Origin: UBA920 sp038257015 | GTDB taxonomy: Bacteria > Patescibacteriota > Doudnabacteria > UBA920 | NCBI GenBank assembly: GCA_038257015.1 | Contig: JBBSJS010000006.1 | Location: 1-32,024 of the forward strand | Length of the DNA stretch: 32,024 bases | Direction of reading: 5' to 3' | Shown: positions 14,510-20,838 of the stretch, piece after piece | How the letters are laid out: each line of letters opens with the position of its first letter | Numbering within the stretch: position 1 is the first letter of the stretch | The notes under the pieces: generated by a model | Databases searched by the model: none | What the model was told of the DNA's origin: nothing | Seen by the model: the letters and a program-made list of their open reading frames with translations, nothing else | Made by a program: the position numbers and the translations under genes

Positions 14510-14893
14510 TTATTTTTCTACCTCAGGTTCGTTCTTGTTTTTATCGTGTTTGCCAGATCCTTGCATGGCGCATTTGCCTGTAAACTGGGCTCCATCTTCA
14601 ACGCGCAACACAGCGCATGCAATGTCGCCGTTAATTCTAGCTGTGCTTTGTAAGATTAGGTTTCCTGAAATTTTCAAATTTCCTTGAACTTGTCCTGCGA
14701 TAATTGCATTTCCAGCATGCATGTCTGCAGTAATTACAGCAGACTCACCTACATGTACGCTTTGGGTTGTATTTACTTTTCCTGTTACGGAACCTTCGAT
14801 GCGAATATTTCCTTCAGAGTTTAAGTCACCTTGAATTTTTACTGATGGGCCTACAACTGTTTCAGCTGCGGAATTGATATCATTTTGTGCCAT
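14510..14893 (-). CDS. Bactofilin (polymer-forming cytoskeletal protein)
   Basis: The product (127 aa from ATG 14893; a GTG start at 14929 would add 12 residues) is a typical bactofilin beta-helix: repeats such as VKIQGDLNSEGNIRIEGSVT, GKVNTTQSVHVGESAVITAD and GNAIIAGQVQGNLKISGNLI, with a charged C-terminal tail (KHDKNKNEPEVEK). Bactofilins form membrane-associated filaments that organise wall synthesis, polarity or ParABS machinery. The DUF4446 gene lies immediately upstream on the same strand (stop at 14941), so they are probably one operon. In Clostridia these two families are, from memory, often found beside parAB. Confidence 0.9.
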   Translation of the reverse strand: MAQNDINSAAETVVGPSVKIQGDLNSEGNIRIEGSVTGKVNTTQSVHVGESAVITADMHAGNAIIAGQVQGNLKISGNLILQSTARINGDIACAVLRVEDGAQFTGKCAMQGSGKHDKNKNEPEVEK

Positions 14894-14940
14894 GGGTTTA
14901 CTTTCAGTGTTCTGGACCAGCCTTAACACTATTTAATAAT

Positions 14941-15414
14941 TTATGATTGAACTGCCTGGATAATAGCATTGGTTTCTTCCTCACTTAACGGTGATTCAGA
15001 TTTACCATCTACAATACGCTTGGAATAAATACGGTTTTGTTGTCGACCATGCAAACTAGTGACAACAACTCCGGTTTGATGATTGTCTAGCATGGCTAAA
15101 CAAAAGCTGAGATTGCCTCCATCATCTGCCTGGGAATTAAATCTGACTAAACCAGTTTTTTGAACAGCCTTACTAGCAACTTCCGTTAAGGCATTTAATG
15201 CAGTTTCTAAGTTCTCAGATCGATGTTCTAGGGACTTAATTTTAGTCGTCATTGCTGCAATAATTTCCTCTAAGTTTTGAGGTTGTTCACTATCGTCTTC
15301 TAACAGCTTCCTCCAGCGATGAGCTTTTGATGCAGAATATATACCGTAACTACTAAATAGAATAGCTAAGGTAGATAAAGACAGAGCAATAATTAACAGG
15401 GTTTGCGTATTCAT
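14941..15414 (-). CDS. DUF4446 family membrane protein
   Basis: The 157-aa product has an N-terminal transmembrane helix (about residues 5-27), a coiled-coil segment (about 47-85) and the conserved DUF4446 C-terminus: LVRFNSQADDGGNLSFCLAM, LDNHQTGVVVTSLHGRQ, IYSKRI and PLSEEETNAI. The function is unknown; the family is often near chromosome partition genes. The promoter is clear: TTGAAA (15448-15453) - 18 bases - TACAAT (15424-15429), then nine bases to the ATG. It is divergent from the 75-aa membrane protein gene and upstream of the bactofilin gene. Confidence 0.88.
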   Translation of the reverse strand: MNTQTLLIIALSLSTLAILFSSYGIYSASKAHRWRKLLEDDSEQPQNLEEIIAAMTTKIKSLEHRSENLETALNALTEVASKAVQKTGLVRFNSQADDGGNLSFCLAMLDNHQTGVVVTSLHGRQQNRIYSKRIVDGKSESPLSEEETNAIIQAVQS

Positions 15415-15423
15415 AGTAAAGGC

Positions 15424-15453
15424 ATTGTAGCATTACTTTTGCCTTGCTTTCAA
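15424..15453 (-). promoter_or_regulatory. Promoter of the DUF4446-bactofilin operon
   Basis: -35 TTGAAA and -10 TACAAT on the minus strand with an 18-base spacer. The ATG follows nine bases after the -10, so the leader is very short. This is the best canonical promoter in the window. Confidence 0.75.
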
Positions 15454-15467
15454 ACGGGATATTTTGT

Positions 15468-15473
15468 TATAAT
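15468..15473 (+). promoter_or_regulatory. Extended -10 box for the 75-aa membrane protein gene
   Basis: TGTTATAAT: TATAAT with the TGn extension, 35 bases before the ATG at 15509, divergent from the DUF4446 promoter. Confidence 0.65.
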
Positions 15474-15508
15474 TAGTGAACTGAAAACGATAATTATTCC
15501 GCTTGTAT

Positions 15509-15736
15509 ATGTCTAAAAAAAGAAAACAGTTTAATCTGCCTCGCGTCGAAGCTTCTGCTTCAACTATGCCTAATAGCTTTAGTGACAATTTGAATGAAGA
15601 GTACATGGTCATTAAATCAGAGTTAATAAGACTGCTTATATTAAATGCTGTCATTTTTGCCCTGATAATTGTCCTCTACTATTATGATCAGCAAACAGAT
15701 TTCCTTCGTACGGTGTACAGTTCAATATTTAGATAA
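15509..15736 (+). CDS. Small single-pass membrane protein (75 aa)
   Basis: Start chosen at ATG 15509 (MSKKRKQF); a TTG two codons earlier is possible. It has a basic N-terminus, a polar region, then one transmembrane helix (about 40-60, LLILNAVIFALIIVLYYY) and a short C-terminal tail. I recognise no family. Small single-pass proteins of this shape are common in this type of genome. It has its own promoter and a strong terminator and is divergent from DUF4446/bactofilin. Confidence 0.65.
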   Translation: MSKKRKQFNLPRVEASASTMPNSFSDNLNEEYMVIKSELIRLLILNAVIFALIIVLYYYDQQTDFLRTVYSSIFR

Positions 15737-15744
15737 AATAATAA

Positions 15745-15778
15745 CCGCGACAGACTATAAGTCTATCGCGGTTTTTTT
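15745..15778 (+). terminator. Terminator after the 75-aa membrane protein gene
   Basis: Stem CCGCGACAGAC/GTCTATCGCGG (one mismatch) with a short loop, then seven T. Confidence 0.9.
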
Positions 15779-15789
15779 GTCTATATATA

Positions 15790-16593
15790 CTAGGACAAAA
15801 GTTTCACTCGAGTTGCCACTTTATCAAAAGTGGTCTTCGAGTCTTTCTCAGGTGCCTGCAACTGAAGAACCTCAACTATGTCACCCGGTTTGGGTAATAT
15901 AATTTTTGTCCCATCAAACTTGAGATTGTCAACATGACGGAACAGCGAGAATGCCGATCCTTCAGCTGTGTCCAAAGCCATTCTTTGACTAAAAGGGTCA
16001 ACCCATTTCACTATCCCCTGCCCTTTTGTTGGCAAAATCGTTGCTTCCCTTACGGAGGGGTTGTCCCAGTCGGATAACTTGCTTTCATCAACTAACTTCG
16101 AAAGCATTTTAGCCAAACCTTCATTGTTGCTGACTTCAGGCATAATTAGTTCGCCACCATTTTTATAAACCATGGTGTCGAATTTTTTATGCTTGATCTT
16201 GAGCAGTCTTCCCTCAAAAACGATTAGACCAAAACCCCACACCTCAATGTGATTGCCCTTCGCAGCCGCCAAACAAAGATGATTGCTTGGTGATTGTGTG
16301 AAGACTTTCCCTTTCACTCCGACTCTCACCGGGATTTTTAAACGGTAAGTTGCATCGTTTTGGCTTGTCATCGGTTGAACTTTCCCTGGTGTTAGCAGGA
16401 AAGGTTTTGAGACTTTGTATCCACCGACTTCGTTCGCCGGTATTACCTCATATCTCATGAATTGGCATCTCGACGGTGGTTCACCCAAGTCTTGTTCCAG
16501 AATGCTCGGGTTACCGATTGACCGAGCAGAATTTAGCCCAAAGAATACCCGACTAATTATCGGAGATCTCGTAGTTGCTTTTACAGATTGCAT
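15790..16593 (-). CDS. Unknown protein with a cold-shock-like C-terminal domain (267 aa)
   Basis: I recognise no full-length family. The last 70 residues (about 193-267) resemble a cold-shock/OB domain in order and spacing: GQGIVKWVDPFSQ matches the GxVKWF start, ALDTAEGSAFSLFRHV matches the RNP1/RNP2 region (aromatic residues partly replaced), and LPKPGDIVEVLQL matches the GDxVxFxV strand. The N-terminal 120 residues are beta-rich (YRLKIPVRVGVKGKVF). The start is fixed by AGGAGGA seven bases upstream. There is no signal peptide. Nucleic-acid binding is inferred; the canonical RNA-stacking aromatics are mostly absent. Confidence 0.6.
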   Translation of the reverse strand: MQSVKATTRSPIISRVFFGLNSARSIGNPSILEQDLGEPPSRCQFMRYEVIPANEVGGYKVSKPFLLTPGKVQPMTSQNDATYRLKIPVRVGVKGKVFTQSPSNHLCLAAAKGNHIEVWGFGLIVFEGRLLKIKHKKFDTMVYKNGGELIMPEVSNNEGLAKMLSKLVDESKLSDWDNPSVREATILPTKGQGIVKWVDPFSQRMALDTAEGSAFSLFRHVDNLKFDGTKIILPKPGDIVEVLQLQAPEKDSKTTFDKVATRVKLLS

Positions 16594-16675
16594 TTTTCCT
16601 CCTGATTTTCCGTATTTTTCTCAGTGCGCTATAATTACGCAGCGATTATTGCTCTACACGGACGCAATAACTTGT

Positions 16676-16691
16676 TATAATACCATATAAT
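16676..16691 (+). promoter_or_regulatory. Two overlapping -10 boxes for rlmH
   Basis: TGTTATAAT (TATAAT 16676-16681, extended type) and TATAAT at 16686-16691, 24 and 14 bases before the rlmH ATG. Confidence 0.6.
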
Positions 16692-16704
16692 ACTCCATAA
16701 GTCA

Positions 16705-17175
16705 ATGTTTAAGATCACTATAATATGTTTGGGTAAATTTAAGGAAAAAGCCTATATTGAGCTAGAAAATGAATACCTAAAAAGGCTTGGCCCTTTTGCT
16801 AAACTGAATTTAATTGAGTTATCTGAAGTTTCATACAATTCGGAAGCCCAAATTGAAAAATCTCAGCTTAAAGAAGCCGAGGTGATCAGAAAACATATTC
16901 CGGTCAATAGTGTTGTTGTTCTCTTGCAAGAGAATGGCCAACTGAAAAACTCCCAAGAATTCGCGAGTTTTATGGATAGATTAGGTTCTATTGGACAAGA
17001 AATCACCTTCGTGATTGGCAGTGGATCAGGTCTTCACCCATCACTGAAAGACATAGCAAATTATTATGTTTCACTCAGCTCACTGACATTCCCCCATAAC
17101 TTAGCCAGAATTATACTATCAGAACAAATTTATAGGGCTTGTACCATTATTTCTGGTAAAAAGTACCATAAATAA
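16705..17175 (+). CDS. rlmH: 23S rRNA pseudouridine-1915 N3-methyltransferase RlmH
   Basis: The 156-aa product is of standard length for RlmH (YbeA), a SPOUT methyltransferase that modifies pseudouridine 1915 in helix 69 of 23S rRNA on the 70S ribosome. Signatures are the SAM-knot FVIGSGSGLHP (near residue 102) and the C-terminal SLTFPHNLARIILSEQIYRA with the ending KKYHK. The usual GGxxG reads GSGSG. It converges with the O-antigen-ligase gene and overlaps it by 29 bases. A place near the origin is common for rlmH in Firmicutes. Confidence 0.96.
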   Translation: MFKITIICLGKFKEKAYIELENEYLKRLGPFAKLNLIELSEVSYNSEAQIEKSQLKEAEVIRKHIPVNSVVVLLQENGQLKNSQEFASFMDRLGSIGQEITFVIGSGSGLHPSLKDIANYYVSLSSLTFPHNLARIILSEQIYRACTIISGKKYHK

Positions 17176-18496
17176 GCGATTTCTTATCGTGAAACACATT
17201 GTACCCCAACAGTACAAACAACCACAGCATAATCTGAGTTGGTTGAATTGTGTAAAAGAAGTGATCAAAAAGCATCATGATGGAGATAGCTAGAAAAACA
17301 AAAAGTAACAACCATTGCTCTCCATCCAATTTTGAGCCCTTTTGTACGTGAAACATCTGAAAAATAGGCTTATATATAAGCATAATTAGGAAAAGTCCCA
17401 CTAATCCAAGCTCTGCAATACTGATCAAGAAAAAGTTATGAATTGGCTGTTTTTCCCATGGTTCAAGCTTGGTTGCAGAATATTCATCCATCCTAAGAGC
17501 ACTTTCACCAATTCCGTATCCAGTTGGTATTGTGTTCTTTATCATATCTGTCCCAATACGATTGTATGCCCTTCTTTCCATAACTGCATTATCGGTATAA
17601 GTAGCCCTACTAGCAATAAATGGCCAGAGAATCAAAACTAAACTGCCAATGCTTATAAAAAGTACAAATGTCACGTGGTAGAACTTACTTCTTGTTGAAT
17701 TGGTTATAATACCACGTGATATATACAGTATTGCGCACGTGGTGAAAGCTAGCCATGCTGATCTAGAAAAGGTAAGTATTAGTCCCCACGTGGTGATTGC
17801 TAATGAAATTTTGTAAAGTATAGCATATTTGTGAGAGCTTTTGGTAATTAAGTAAATATTGAAAAGTAAACAAACTACAAGAATGGCTCCAAGTATATTT
17901 GGGTGAGGTAATGTTCCATAAGATCTGATGAATGGTGTTTCATATGAAACTACTTTTGCTACTCCAAGCAATGATGGTGATAGTACAGATTCTCCAAGAA
18001 TTTTTAGTCCAATGGATTGTTGCACGAGAAACTGTGCCAATCCAATTAACGATTGAACTACACCGAGCAAGATAAAGATTTGAGCTAATCGGTGGAAGTA
18101 ATTTAGAGAAAGTTCCCTTATCAACAAAGTTAAGCCAATTAGAAGTGACAGCTTGAAACCCAGATATAAGTTTAATTCCAGGAATTGGTTAGGGGATAAC
18201 CACGTGGTAAAAATTAGTAGAGTAATCCAGGTTAAATAAATTAGTAAATTGTTTCTCGTGAAACTTTTAATGTTCAAGATAAATAGAGCAATTATAAGAC
18301 AATCTGATAGTGAGATTGCGAATGAAGTGAAGTCTGAATATGCCCCAGTTAAATATGCAGAAGGGGATTCGATAACATACCTTACAGGAAAGAATATTGA
18401 AAACACCAAACCGAAGATTAAAATTTCGTTCCACGTGAATCTTTTCCAGTAAGTTATTAATGTTTCATATGAAACAGCACCCAGCAGTTTTTTCAT
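17147..18496 (-). CDS. O-antigen ligase/polymerase-type membrane protein (Wzy_C)
   Basis: The protein (about 449 aa from ATG 18496; a TTG at 18514 would add 6) has about 10-12 hydrophobic helices. The Wzy_C-type region contains GTLPHPNILGAILVV and LTFSRSAWLAFTTC, and a large loop with PTGYGIGES and PIHNFFLISIAELG, typical of O-antigen ligases and polymerases that join undecaprenyl-linked glycans. It probably acts in surface polysaccharide or glycoprotein synthesis. The gene carries an unusual array of CACGTG and parS-like palindromes. Its 3' end overlaps rlmH and no terminator separates them. Confidence 0.85.
   Translation of the reverse strand: MKKLLGAVSYETLITYWKRFTWNEILIFGLVFSIFFPVRYVIESPSAYLTGAYSDFTSFAISLSDCLIIALFILNIKSFTRNNLLIYLTWITLLIFTTWLSPNQFLELNLYLGFKLSLLIGLTLLIRELSLNYFHRLAQIFILLGVVQSLIGLAQFLVQQSIGLKILGESVLSPSLLGVAKVVSYETPFIRSYGTLPHPNILGAILVVCLLFNIYLITKSSHKYAILYKISLAITTWGLILTFSRSAWLAFTTCAILYISRGIITNSTRSKFYHVTFVLFISIGSLVLILWPFIASRATYTDNAVMERRAYNRIGTDMIKNTIPTGYGIGESALRMDEYSATKLEPWEKQPIHNFFLISIAELGLVGLFLIMLIYKPIFQMFHVQKGSKLDGEQWLLLFVFLAISIMMLFDHFFYTIQPTQIMLWLFVLLGYNVFHDKKSLIYGTFYQK
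17181..18476. repeat. Cluster of CACGTG / parS-like palindromes inside the ligase gene
   Basis: Compared with the classical ParB site TGTTTCACGTGAAACA, the best matches are 18250-18265 (14/16), 18461-18476 (14/16, perfect palindrome TGTTTCATATGAAACA), 17936-17951 (13/16), 17340-17355 (13/16), 18427-18442 (12/16) and a half-site at 17189-17196. In addition the hexamer CACGTG occurs at 17672, 17713, 17736, 17787, 18201 and 18432. The CACGTG copies lie in all three codon phases of the gene, so the protein sequence does not explain them. Binding by ParB or another factor is inference. Confidence 0.55.
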
Positions 18497-18530
18497 AAAG
18501 GATTGGTTAATCAACTTTAGACTTCTATGT

Positions 18531-18536
18531 TATAAT
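18531..18536 (+). promoter_or_regulatory. Extended -10 box upstream of tRNA-Arg
   Basis: TGTTATAAT, about 44 bases before the tRNA-Arg 5' end. The tRNA and the DUF5665 gene may share this transcript. Confidence 0.6.
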
Positions 18537-18579
18537 TGTATCACTTTAAAACTATAGTTAGCCTTGAGCTGCTAATAAT

Positions 18580-18654
18580 CCTCTTGTAGCTCAATGGATA
18601 GAGCTGCTCCGTCCTAAGGAGAAGATGGGGGTTCGATTCCCTCCAAGAGGACCA
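18580..18654 (+). tRNA. tRNA-Arg (anticodon CCT)
   Basis: Acceptor CCTCTTG/CAAGAGG, discriminator A, CCA encoded. The D-stem is GCTC/GAGC. Anticodon loop GTCCTAA gives CCT. The 5' base C is unusual but pairs. Confidence 0.93.
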
Positions 18655-18667
18655 TTAATAATTATTT

Positions 18668-18946
18668 ATGAACGAAGAACAATTCCAACAAGTCTACGAA
18701 CAACTTCAGCAAATTAATAAAAAAACTCCTGGTAATGGAATGTCTTTTGTGCGAGGGATTTTAACTGGTTTCGGTTATGTGATTGGCGCCGGTGTAGCCA
18801 TTATAATTATTGGATGGTTCTTGAATGCTGTTGGTGTAATCCCAGCATTTACTAAACAAGCTGAAGACTGGAAGAATATTTTTCAACGGGCACCAGGTCA
18901 AACATTTGTTCCTGTTGATAATCCAGAAGCTGGCGTAGAACAGTAA
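18668..18946 (+). CDS. DUF5665-type small membrane protein (92 aa)
   Basis: It has an N-terminal amphipathic helix (EEQFQQVYEQLQQINKK), then SFVRGILTGFGYVIGAGVAI leading into one transmembrane segment (about 28-55), and a polar tail. The FxRGxxxGxGxxxGA pattern is typical of DUF5665. The function is unknown. It lies 13 bases after tRNA-Arg and is followed by a good terminator. Confidence 0.8.
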   Translation: MNEEQFQQVYEQLQQINKKTPGNGMSFVRGILTGFGYVIGAGVAIIIIGWFLNAVGVIPAFTKQAEDWKNIFQRAPGQTFVPVDNPEAGVEQ

Positions 18947-18972
18947 TTGACTCAAAGATAAATATTTACTAA

Positions 18973-19000
18973 AATAACTCTCGGTATACTGAGAGTTATT
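18973..19000 (+). terminator. Terminator after the DUF5665 gene
   Basis: Stem AATAACTCTC/GAGAGTTATT with an 8-nt loop, followed by a T-rich stretch. Confidence 0.85.
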
Positions 19001-19031
19001 TATTTTCAACGACATTGAAAATTAGCAACTT

Positions 19032-19049
19032 GGGCCATTAGCTCATTTG
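19032..19049 (+). pseudogene. 5' fragment of tRNA-Ala(GGC)
   Basis: Eighteen bases identical to the first 18 bases of the intact tRNA-Ala at 19152, preceded by a related leader of about 27 bases (19005-19031 against 19125-19151). The identity stops in the D-loop, after which unrelated sequence follows. Confidence 0.75.
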
Positions 19050-19151
19050 CCACTGACGAAAGAATTGAGTCAGCATAATAGATTGCATTGCTTTTTCGTA
19101 AACCATTAGAAGTTGGAATTTACTTCCAACGACATTGAAAACTAACAACTT

Positions 19152-19227
19152 GGGCCATTAGCTCATTTGGTAGAGCGCTTCCATGGCATGGAAGAGGTGA
19201 CCGGTTCGATTCCGGTATGGTCCACCA
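19152..19227 (+). tRNA. tRNA-Ala (anticodon GGC)
   Basis: Acceptor GGGCCAT/ATGGTCC (one G-T pair), discriminator A, CCA encoded. Anticodon stem CTTCC/GGAAG with loop ATGGCAT gives GGC. It is complete and lies between a 5' fragment and a 3' fragment of the same tRNA. Confidence 0.95.
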
Positions 19228-19346
19228 ACCAATTTTAAATCCTGACTTTATTTTGGAAGCGCACAGATTAGTCTTTAGAAAGCGAACGACAGCTTTGCTG
19301 TCATGAGCGTGGAGTGGGACTGCCTGCAGTATCCACGACCAATTAA

Positions 19347-19403
19347 TAGAGCGCTTCCATGGCATGGAAGAGGTGACCGGTTCGATTCCGGTATGGTCCA
19401 CCA
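19347..19403 (+). pseudogene. 3' fragment of tRNA-Ala(GGC)
   Basis: Fifty-seven bases identical to the intact tRNA-Ala from the D-loop to the CCA. The acceptor 5' strand is missing. With the 18-nt fragment at 19032 it would give 75 of the 76 bases, lacking one G of the D-loop GG pair. A terminator hairpin follows at 19406-19430. Confidence 0.8.
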
Positions 19404-19405
19404 AC

Positions 19406-19430
19406 AACAGCAATAAAGCTGTTTTTGTTT
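19406..19430 (+). terminator. Terminator after the tRNA-Ala region
   Basis: Stem AACAGC/GCTGTT with a 6-nt loop and a T-rich tail. Confidence 0.7.
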
Positions 19431-19479
19431 TGCTCAATAAATTTAGTATTAACCACTTTTGTTTTGGTAGTGAGTTGTC

Positions 19480-19491
19480 TATAATATCTCT
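19480..19491 (+). promoter_or_regulatory. Leaderless-type promoter of the NTF2-like gene
   Basis: TATAAT (19480-19485), six bases, then ATG at 19492. With normal -10 to start-site spacing, transcription would begin at the ATG. Confidence 0.7.
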
Positions 19492-19923
19492 ATGTCGCTC
19501 AACAATAAAACCATATTAGACTCTGATAATACTGTCTCAACGGAAGATAGGTTTGTGTTAAGAAAATTCATTGAGAGATTCATTGATGAAATTAACACAG
19601 GGAAAACCGATCGGTATGAACGCAAGCTTGGAGAAAGTCTAGCAGTAGTTGGGTTTGAAGATTATCCATTACTTAAACCACAATTTAAACAACGTCTGAG
19701 CAAAAAATTCTCTACAGCAAAAGGCTTTGCTCGATTCCCTAAACTTAAAGTAACAAATTCTAGGTTCATGTTTCATTTAGTTGGAACATACGAAGAGTTT
19801 CACGATGGTATTATTGATACCGAGGGCAACATAGAATTGTATGTTATAAAAAAAGATAGTAATTTTGAAATTGTAAAAATTGATTTCTTTCCCAGAATGC
19901 TAATGCACGACAACTATGAATAA
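19492..19923 (+). CDS. Hypothetical NTF2-like protein (143 aa)
   Basis: I do not recognise a named family. The length and order (helix FVLRKFIERFIDEINTG, helices around residues 40-75, then strands SRFMFHLVGTYEE, NIELYVIKKDSNFEIVKIDF) resemble an NTF2/SnoaL-like alpha+beta barrel. It lacks a signal peptide. The end overlaps the rnhB start by 8 bases, so the two genes are translated together. It starts six bases behind TATAAT with no ribosome-binding site. Function unknown. Confidence 0.65.
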   Translation: MSLNNKTILDSDNTVSTEDRFVLRKFIERFIDEINTGKTDRYERKLGESLAVVGFEDYPLLKPQFKQRLSKKFSTAKGFARFPKLKVTNSRFMFHLVGTYEEFHDGIIDTEGNIELYVIKKDSNFEIVKIDFFPRMLMHDNYE

Positions 19924-20542
19924 ACGTTACTTTATAGAACGCAAGCTTCAGAAAGAAGAGGGAATGATTGTGGTGGGTTGCGATGAAGTGGGTAGGGGTC
20001 CGTTAGCTGGACCAGTTGTTGCGGCAGCAGTAGGTTTTTCATCAAGCTTTGGGAAAGAAGGGTGGTGGAATAAAATCAATGATAGTAAGATGTTAAACGC
20101 AAAAACTAGAGAAGAACTTTCCAAATTTATAAAAGCAAATTCAGAGTGGGGGATTGGCGTTGTAAGTTCAACTATCATAGATAGAATAAATATTCATCAA
20201 GCATCGCTATTAGCAATGAAGAAAGCTGTTGCACAGCTCCAGAACAAACTCGGCAAGAAAGACAACCTTACTTTATTATTAGACGGAAGGTTTGCGATCC
20301 CAAATTTGCCAATTACACAAAAAGCAATTATTGGAGGCGATGCAACCGTTCACTCAATTGCCGCTGCATCAATTCTGGCAAAAGTTCATCGGGATAAGCT
20401 GATGATAAAAGCCCATAATACTTACCCGGAATATGGAATGGATAAGCATAAAGGATATGGCACTGCTCATCACCGTGAAGCAATTATAAAACAAGGCTTA
20501 AGTCCTGTTCATCGAATTAGTTTTTGTGGTAAGATAGTTTGA
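19916..20542 (+). CDS. rnhB: Ribonuclease HII
   Basis: The 208-aa product is of normal length. Catalytic motif CDEVGRGPLAGPVVAAA (residues about 22-38) has the first Asp-Glu pair. LLLDGRF (about 120-126) has the next Asp, and ATVHSIAAASILAKVHRDKL carries the family pattern with the last acidic residue. RNase HII removes ribonucleotides from DNA and RNA primers with Mg/Mn. The end GLSPVHRISFCGKIV is typical. It overlaps the NTF2-like gene by 8 bases. Confidence 0.96.
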   Translation: MNKRYFIERKLQKEEGMIVVGCDEVGRGPLAGPVVAAAVGFSSSFGKEGWWNKINDSKMLNAKTREELSKFIKANSEWGIGVVSSTIIDRINIHQASLLAMKKAVAQLQNKLGKKDNLTLLLDGRFAIPNLPITQKAIIGGDATVHSIAAASILAKVHRDKLMIKAHNTYPEYGMDKHKGYGTAHHREAIIKQGLSPVHRISFCGKIV

Positions 20543-20581
20543 TTTTGATGGCTATGATTATTTGAATTACAAATATAACCA

Positions 20582-20671
<90 letters not shown>

Positions 20672-20775
20672 AAAGTTTCTGTACCACAAAGTGCCACAAA
20701 AACTTTTAGAAAAAAAGAACTCGATAAGGTATGCTGACTAAGAGTTTGTAAGTTAATCTTAAATACATAAATCAA

Positions 20776-20817
20776 AAACCACCTGCGAGCTGAACAACTC
20801 TTTGAAGCAGGTGGTTT
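20776..20817 (-). terminator. Terminator of gltX (also usable by tRNA-Ser)
   Basis: Stem AAACCACCTGC/GCAGGTGGTTT with a 20-nt loop, about 20 bases after the gltX stop, with a T-run on the minus strand. Confidence 0.8.
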
Positions 20818-20838
20818 AAATTTAAAAAACTACATCGG

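Noticed and set aside
19228..19346. A further tRNA-like gene in the segment after tRNA-Ala
   Set aside because: CGTGGA/TCCACG followed by ACCA resembles an acceptor end, but there is no anticodon arm or T-loop of proper size between them.
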